8,915 nt of DNA from Halorhodospira sp. (GTDB taxonomy: Bacteria > Pseudomonadota > Gammaproteobacteria > Nitrococcales > Halorhodospiraceae), in the NCBI GenBank assembly GCA_007121755.1, contig SKJZ01000192.1, positions 1 through 8,915 on the forward strand. Reading direction: 5' to 3'. The notes beneath the pieces were generated by a model. That model saw nothing but the letters and a program-made list of their open reading frames with translations, did no database searches and was not told the origin of the DNA. Numbering within the stretch: position 1 is the stretch's first letter; every line of letters starts with the position of its first letter. The position numbers and the translations under genes were made by a program. Below, in pieces: positions 6,049 to 8,915 of this stretch.

Positions 6049-6751
6049 ACGGCACGGTAAGGCGTCTGCCCTGCGCCAGCGAAGCGGCGTCCAGCCGGTC
6101 CAGAAGGCGCAACAGATGGACCAGATCGCGGCTGCATCGGGTCAACAGGTAACGAGCCGCCTTCTCCGGCAGATCGAGCCCCGACTCCCGCGCCTTCGTT
6201 CGCAATACGGTCAGCCGGACCTCGTCATCGGGAGTGCGCACCCGTATCACCAGCCCCCACCCCAGACGTGACGCTAGATCGGGCAGCCCGAGCCCGAGGG
6301 CGGCCGGCGGCTGCCGCGCCGCCATCACCATGGCCGTCCCCCTCTCATGCCCGCGGTTATAGAGGTGGAAGAGGGCGTGCTCCCATTGACGCCGCCCGGC
6401 AATGCAGTCGATATCGTCCACTGCCAACAGCCGTACCCCTTCCAGCCCGTCCAACAGCTCCGGTCCATGCTCACCAAGCTGACTCAGCGGAAGGTATGCC
6501 GATGCTGCGCCGACGGCACCGGCTCGCCGGCACGCGCCTTGAAGAAGGTGGCTCTTGCCGCCTCCCGAGGGACCGTGCAGAAAGACGGGAACCGGGTCGC
6601 CGGCGGCGGCGGCTTCCACCGCGGTCACGGCCTCGGCATTGGAACCGGGGACGAAACCCGCAAGATCCGCCCCCTGATCCCAGCGGATACCGAGAGGTAA
6701 CTGCACCGGAACCGATCCTCCACCGCCCGCGGATGCCCGAAACGAAGGCAT
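5984..6751 (-). CDS. hda: DnaA regulatory inactivator Hda
   Basis: AAA+ protein homologous to DnaA domain III. With the DNA-loaded beta clamp it promotes hydrolysis of DnaA-bound ATP after initiation (RIDA), preventing re-replication. The product is 255 aa from ATG 6751 (E. coli Hda is about 233). A clamp-binding-type motif VQLPLGI lies at about 16-22, after a Gly-rich leader. Walker A is GPSGGGKS (60-67, an intact GKS, where E. coli has GRS by my recollection), Walker B is LLAVDDID (108-115), and the box VII arginine is R162 in LPDLASRLGWG. The C-terminal helices end in LTVPFIREVL, followed by an extra tail of about 15 residues. GGAG upstream and the position of the clamp motif support this start; the frame stays open to 6970 but nothing there looks conserved. 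The 3' end overlaps the DUF2069 gene by 65 bp. Confidence 0.94.
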   Translation of the reverse strand: MPSFRASAGGGGSVPVQLPLGIRWDQGADLAGFVPGSNAEAVTAVEAAAAGDPVPVFLHGPSGGGKSHLLQGACRRAGAVGAASAYLPLSQLGEHGPELLDGLEGVRLLAVDDIDCIAGRRQWEHALFHLYNRGHERGTAMVMAARQPPAALGLGLPDLASRLGWGLVIRVRTPDDEVRLTVLRTKARESGLDLPEKAARYLLTRCSRDLVHLLRLLDRLDAASLAQGRRLTVPFIREVLGEPGATRGGHTKPPS

Positions 6752-6827
6752 TTCCAACTCCAACTGAATCGCTGCGGCCCCAGCCGCGACTTTGGACTGT
6801 CCGAAAACCACTGGTACCCTGCGAAAC

Positions 6828-6834
6828 GATAATA
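6828..6834. promoter_or_regulatory. AT-rich promoter candidate between hda and DUF481 gene
   Basis: In the 104-bp divergent gap, GATAAT (6828-6833, plus) and TATTAT (6834-6829, minus) share the same AT-rich patch. They could serve as -10 boxes for the DUF481 gene (22 nt before its ATG) or for hda. Neither has a clear -35. The nearby GGAC-T-GTCC (6794-6802) is a small palindrome that could bind a regulator. Confidence 0.28.
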
Positions 6835-6855
6835 GCTTCACGGAAACGATAGAGT

Positions 6856-7587
6856 ATGCGCCGCTACGCTCCCGCTTTGATTGTTGCCGCCTGGGCGGCC
6901 ACTGTCGCCGTTGGCGCCGCCACGGCTCAAGAAGTTGGCGAAACCGAGGCCAGCGCCTCCCTTGGAGCATCGATCACCAAGGGAAACACCGATACCGAAC
7001 GCTACAACGCCGCTGTCGATTACCGGCAACGGACTGAACGCAATCGGTACATCGCCGGCCTGGATCTCAACCGCGGCAAAAGCGAAGGGGTAGAAGATAC
7101 CCATAACACCCGCCTCTTCGCCCGCTACGACCGCTTCTTCAACGGTCCGTGGTACCTGGACATGTACACCTCGCTGTTGCAGGACAAAGAGCGCGATCTG
7201 CGCTACCGCACCATGGTCGGCGCCGGCGCCGGCTACCAATTCTTTGACACGTCCGAACTCCGGCTCTCCATCGAACTGGGCCCCGGCTATCTGCGGCAAC
7301 AGCGTTACGATGGTGACAGGGAGAGTGAAGTCACCGCGCGATGGGCCACCGACTACCGGCAATTCTTTGGCGACCGGGCCGTGCAACTCTTCCACAACCA
7401 CGAAATCGTGGTGCCGACCGATGACAGCAACGCGTGGATGGCCATTACCCGCACTGGCGTGCGCACCCCCTTATCCCAAAATCTCTCGGCCAGCCTGCAA
7501 TTGAACTACGACTACGACCACGCCCCGCCGGAAGAGACAAGACGGTACGACTCGGTAACGTTACTCAATATCGTCTTCGAGTGGTGA
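6856..7587 (+). CDS. DUF481 family outer membrane beta-barrel protein (YdiY-like)
   Basis: A 243-aa exported protein. The signal peptide is about residues 1-24 (MRRYAPALIV onward, cleavage after ATA before Gln25). The mature part is made of alternating amphipathic strands with turns, typical of DUF481, which includes the 'putative salt-induced outer membrane protein' YdiY. Recognisable blocks are ASLGASITKGNTDTERYN near the mature start and LDLNRGKSEGVEDTHNTRLF. The C-terminus ends in aromatic Trp (NIVFEW), a beta-signal for the BAM assembly machinery. Function is unknown in the family; a pore or envelope-structure role is a guess. The ribosome site is weak. It runs opposite to both flanking genes, hda and DUF2066, and ends 16 bp from the DUF2066 stop, so it looks inserted between two genes that are usually near each other. 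Confidence 0.88.
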   Translation: MRRYAPALIVAAWAATVAVGAATAQEVGETEASASLGASITKGNTDTERYNAAVDYRQRTERNRYIAGLDLNRGKSEGVEDTHNTRLFARYDRFFNGPWYLDMYTSLLQDKERDLRYRTMVGAGAGYQFFDTSELRLSIELGPGYLRQQRYDGDRESEVTARWATDYRQFFGDRAVQLFHNHEIVVPTDDSNAWMAITRTGVRTPLSQNLSASLQLNYDYDHAPPEETRRYDSVTLLNIVFEW

Positions 7588-7603
7588 CGAGGAGCGCGGC
7601 GGC

Positions 7604-8698
7604 TCACCGCAGCCAACGGTAGGAGTGCGCGGCACCGGCAGCGCCACCGCTCCCCGCCTCCAACGTGGGCAACGCTTCTGCCATCAAGGATGGAGCGGTG
7701 TCCAACTCCTCCAGGATCCGCTCCGCGTCCCGCTGAATGGTCAAGCGAACGCCGACACGGGCGCCGGACACCCGGTAGACATCCACCTCCAACACCCCGT
7801 TGATCCCCTCCAGATACTCCATCACCTCGGCGTAATCCCGCAGCCCCTCGATACCGATCACACCGATCTCCAGTACCCTGCCTGCGTGCCGCCCGGGCAC
7901 CACCGCATATCGCTGCGCCATGGCGGCCGAGGCCTGATCGAATCCCCGGCCGACCACTCGCTGCAAGTCGCCGGGCCCGGTCTGAAACTCGAACTGCTCG
8001 CTGCCGAGATAGAGCGTCCACCGGCCGCGCCAAGCGCCGGTGCGGGCGGACTGCCGCAGCGCGGCGGCCAACACCGGCCCGCTGCCGTAGCGCTGTGAGG
8101 CGCCCCGAAGGGTGCTGTCAAACCCGCCCCATATCTGTATGAAACCGACCTGTCGGCGATCCTCCAGATCGAGCATGGGAAAGAGCAGGGGGATCGCCCG
8201 CTCCCGCGCGGCGTTGGTGAACGCTTCGTAGATAGCGCCCCCGTGATCCCGTACCAACAACTCCCGCCGGCCGTCGGCATCTACCGCCGCCCACGTCAAC
8301 ACAGGCACACGATAGGCGTCCCAAACGGCAATACGCTCTTCCCCCAAGTGCTGACGCAGCACTTCACCGTCGAAACGAAGCTCCAGGGCCTGTCCCCGAT
8401 CGGCGCGGATGTACCGGAACCCTTCCAGGTAGTGCTCCGGATCGTCGAGCAAGACTCCGGCGGGATGCCCCTCCAAACCGTCGTAAACCCCGATCATGCG
8501 CGCCAGAATGCGCTCCAGACCTCGCTCCACCGCGTCCAGCCGGTCCGCATCGCTGCGGCTCTCCACCGGCACCTCGACGGTAAAAAACGATTCCACCGCA
8601 AAAACCGCCGGGGCCAGAAGCACGCCGGCGGCGAGTATTGCGATTTGCCTCCATCGCCGTATAGCGGCGGCGATGCCGCATCGGATTGGTCGCGCCAT
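7604..8698 (-). CDS. DUF2066 domain-containing exported protein
   Basis: A 364-aa protein of unknown function with a signal peptide or membrane anchor: an Arg-rich start, hydrophobic core at about 18-31, and possible cleavage after VFA at residue 34. The mature start FFTVEVPVESRSDADRLDAV and the following GLERILARMIGVYDG region are the DUF2066 hallmark. LRFDGEVLRQHLGEERIAVWDAYRVPVLTW and REQAIPLLFP-like RERAIPLLFPMLDLEDR are also typical. The last 90 or so residues (GVIGIEGLRDYAEVMEYLEG onward) suggest a repeated alpha/beta unit. In the families I remember, the gene sits near purM and hda; hda is on the same strand here, but a reverse-oriented DUF481 gene separates them. The ATG at 8698 has only a weak GAG ribosome site; no better in-frame start is seen. 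Confidence 0.87.
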   Translation of the reverse strand: MARPIRCGIAAAIRRWRQIAILAAGVLLAPAVFAVESFFTVEVPVESRSDADRLDAVERGLERILARMIGVYDGLEGHPAGVLLDDPEHYLEGFRYIRADRGQALELRFDGEVLRQHLGEERIAVWDAYRVPVLTWAAVDADGRRELLVRDHGGAIYEAFTNAARERAIPLLFPMLDLEDRRQVGFIQIWGGFDSTLRGASQRYGSGPVLAAALRQSARTGAWRGRWTLYLGSEQFEFQTGPGDLQRVVGRGFDQASAAMAQRYAVVPGRHAGRVLEIGVIGIEGLRDYAEVMEYLEGINGVLEVDVYRVSGARVGVRLTIQRDAERILEELDTAPSLMAEALPTLEAGSGGAAGAAHSYRWLR

Positions 8699-8714
8699 GC
8701 TCGGTGGGTCGGCG

Positions 8715-8742
8715 GTTGATCAACGAGTGGGAGCCTAAAATA
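8715..8742 (-). promoter_or_regulatory. Palindrome and -10-like box upstream of DUF2066 gene
   Basis: GTTGATCAAC (8715-8724) is a perfect 10-bp palindrome 16 nt before the ATG. TATTTT (minus strand, 8742-8737) just upstream could be a -10 box. A second AT-rich site, TATAGT (minus, 8781-8776), is another option. No consensus -35 is visible for either. The rest of 8699-8804 shows no open frame that looks coding. Confidence 0.22.
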
Positions 8743-8804
8743 CCACGGGGAAGCCCGCCAAGTTGAGTAGGCGATACTATATGGCCTTTACGGCAAGTCA
8801 TGCC

Positions 8805-8864
8805 GGGGCGGCGCTCCCTCCGGGGACTTTAGCGGAGCCGCGGTCCGCAGCCGGATCAGCCCCG
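8805..8864 (+). repeat. Dispersed intergenic hairpin element, copy B
   Basis: Second copy of the element at 2629-2690, same orientation: GGGGCG (8805-8810), a 10-nt spacer, stem arm CGGGG (8821-8825), a 34-nt interior (8826-8859) and closing arm CCCCG (8860-8864). The interior contains a further GCGGA/TCCGC mini-stem (8832-8836 and 8844-8848) that is only partly preserved in copy A. Copy B lies in the gap upstream of the DUF2066 gene and leads straight into two more hairpins. The neighbour beyond the window is unknown. Confidence 0.6.
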
Positions 8865-8867
8865 TAG

Positions 8868-8915
8868 GGCGCGCACAGGGATGTGCGCGCCGGCCGGAGC
8901 GCAGGATGCGCGTCC
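8868..8915 (+). repeat. Two tandem short hairpins with CAGG(G)ATG apex
   Basis: Hairpin 1 has arms GGCGCGCACA (8868-8877) and TGTGCGCGCC (8882-8891), a perfect 10-bp stem with a GGGA loop. Hairpin 2 has GGA+GCGCA (8896-8903) and TGCGC+TCC (8907-8915, one bulged G at 8912) with a GGA loop, and reaches the window edge. Both have the same apex, CA-GG(G)A-TG, on unrelated stems, so the apex seems to be what is conserved. The block may continue to the right. It could be a REP-like array, part of the repeat element, or a terminator for a gene outside the window. Confidence 0.55.

Noticed and set aside
6268..6852. 194-codon plus-strand frame over hda
   Set aside because: Antisense to Hda, extremely Arg/Pro-rich, no family features; hda has intact Walker motifs.
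6752..6970. Extension of Hda by 73 residues upstream of ATG 6751
   Set aside because: The extra segment is Arg/Gln-rich and covers the opposite-strand signal peptide of the DUF481 gene; the clamp-binding motif is expected near the N-terminus and a GGAG site precedes 6751.
8243..8719. 158-codon plus-strand frame over the DUF2066 gene
   Set aside because: Antisense shadow with His/Arg/Gln-rich composition and no domain; DUF2066 on the other strand has a signal peptide and family motifs.
8364..8801. 145-codon minus-strand frame starting upstream of the DUF2066 gene
   Set aside because: It runs in a different frame through the DUF2066 coding region and becomes Gly/Arg-rich low-complexity sequence; no ribosome site or homology features.
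1..8915. CRISPR arrays, insertion sequences, tRNA genes, DnaA boxes, riboswitches, toxin-antitoxin or defence genes
   Set aside because: No regularly spaced direct repeats, transposase frames, cloverleaf sequences, TTATCCACA-type boxes or defence domains were seen by reading both strands.

Overview
The window is a GC-rich, densely coding stretch of a bacterial chromosome. It most likely comes from a gammaproteobacterium: the protein sequences resemble gammaproteobacterial ProS, TrmH, WrbA, Hda, DUF2069 and DUF2066. Two c-type cytochromes and a DUF481 'salt-induced' type outer-membrane protein would fit a respiring or phototrophic, possibly halophilic lineage such as the Ectothiorhodospiraceae or Chromatiales. 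That placement is inference. There are no rRNA or tRNA genes, insertion sequences, CRISPR arrays or phage genes, and no gene-free stretch exceeds about 220 bp.

Layout. (1) 1-896 (+) is the 3' half of proS, cut by the window edge. It converges on trmH (966-1622, -) across a 21-bp perfect hairpin. (2) 1740-2591 (+) is a YeeZ-like NAD-binding SDR gene, divergent from trmH. (3) 4996-2692 (-) is a tight cluster: a YihY/BrkB-type membrane protein, acylphosphatase, then two translationally coupled monoheme cytochromes c. (4) 5087-6048 (+) is wrbA followed by a DUF2069 membrane protein with a 4-nt GTGA overlap, divergent from the YihY gene. (5) hda (6751-5984, -) overlaps the 3' end of the DUF2069 gene by 65 bp, tail to tail. 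(6) 6856-7587 (+) encodes a DUF481 outer-membrane protein, divergent from hda. (7) 8698-7604 (-) encodes a DUF2066 exported protein. (8) 8699-8915 is intergenic and carries a repeat element and two hairpins.

The gene set is mostly housekeeping: translation fidelity (proS), tRNA methylation (trmH), control of DnaA (hda), quinone redox (wrbA), electron transfer (cytochromes) and envelope functions. From memory, proS, acyP, yihY, wrbA, hda and DUF2066 lie close together near purM in Pseudomonas and relatives, so this looks like a variant of that conserved neighbourhood. TrmH, the SDR, the cytochrome pair and DUF481 would then be local insertions. The genes do not form one pathway.

The most unusual signal is non-coding. 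Two copies of a roughly 60-nt element (2629-2690 and 8805-8864) lie in intergenic DNA in the same orientation. They share a hairpin whose closing stem differs by one compensated G-C pair around an equal 34-nt interior. The second copy is followed by two further hairpins with a CAGG(G)ATG apex. I see no convincing previously undescribed protein system here.
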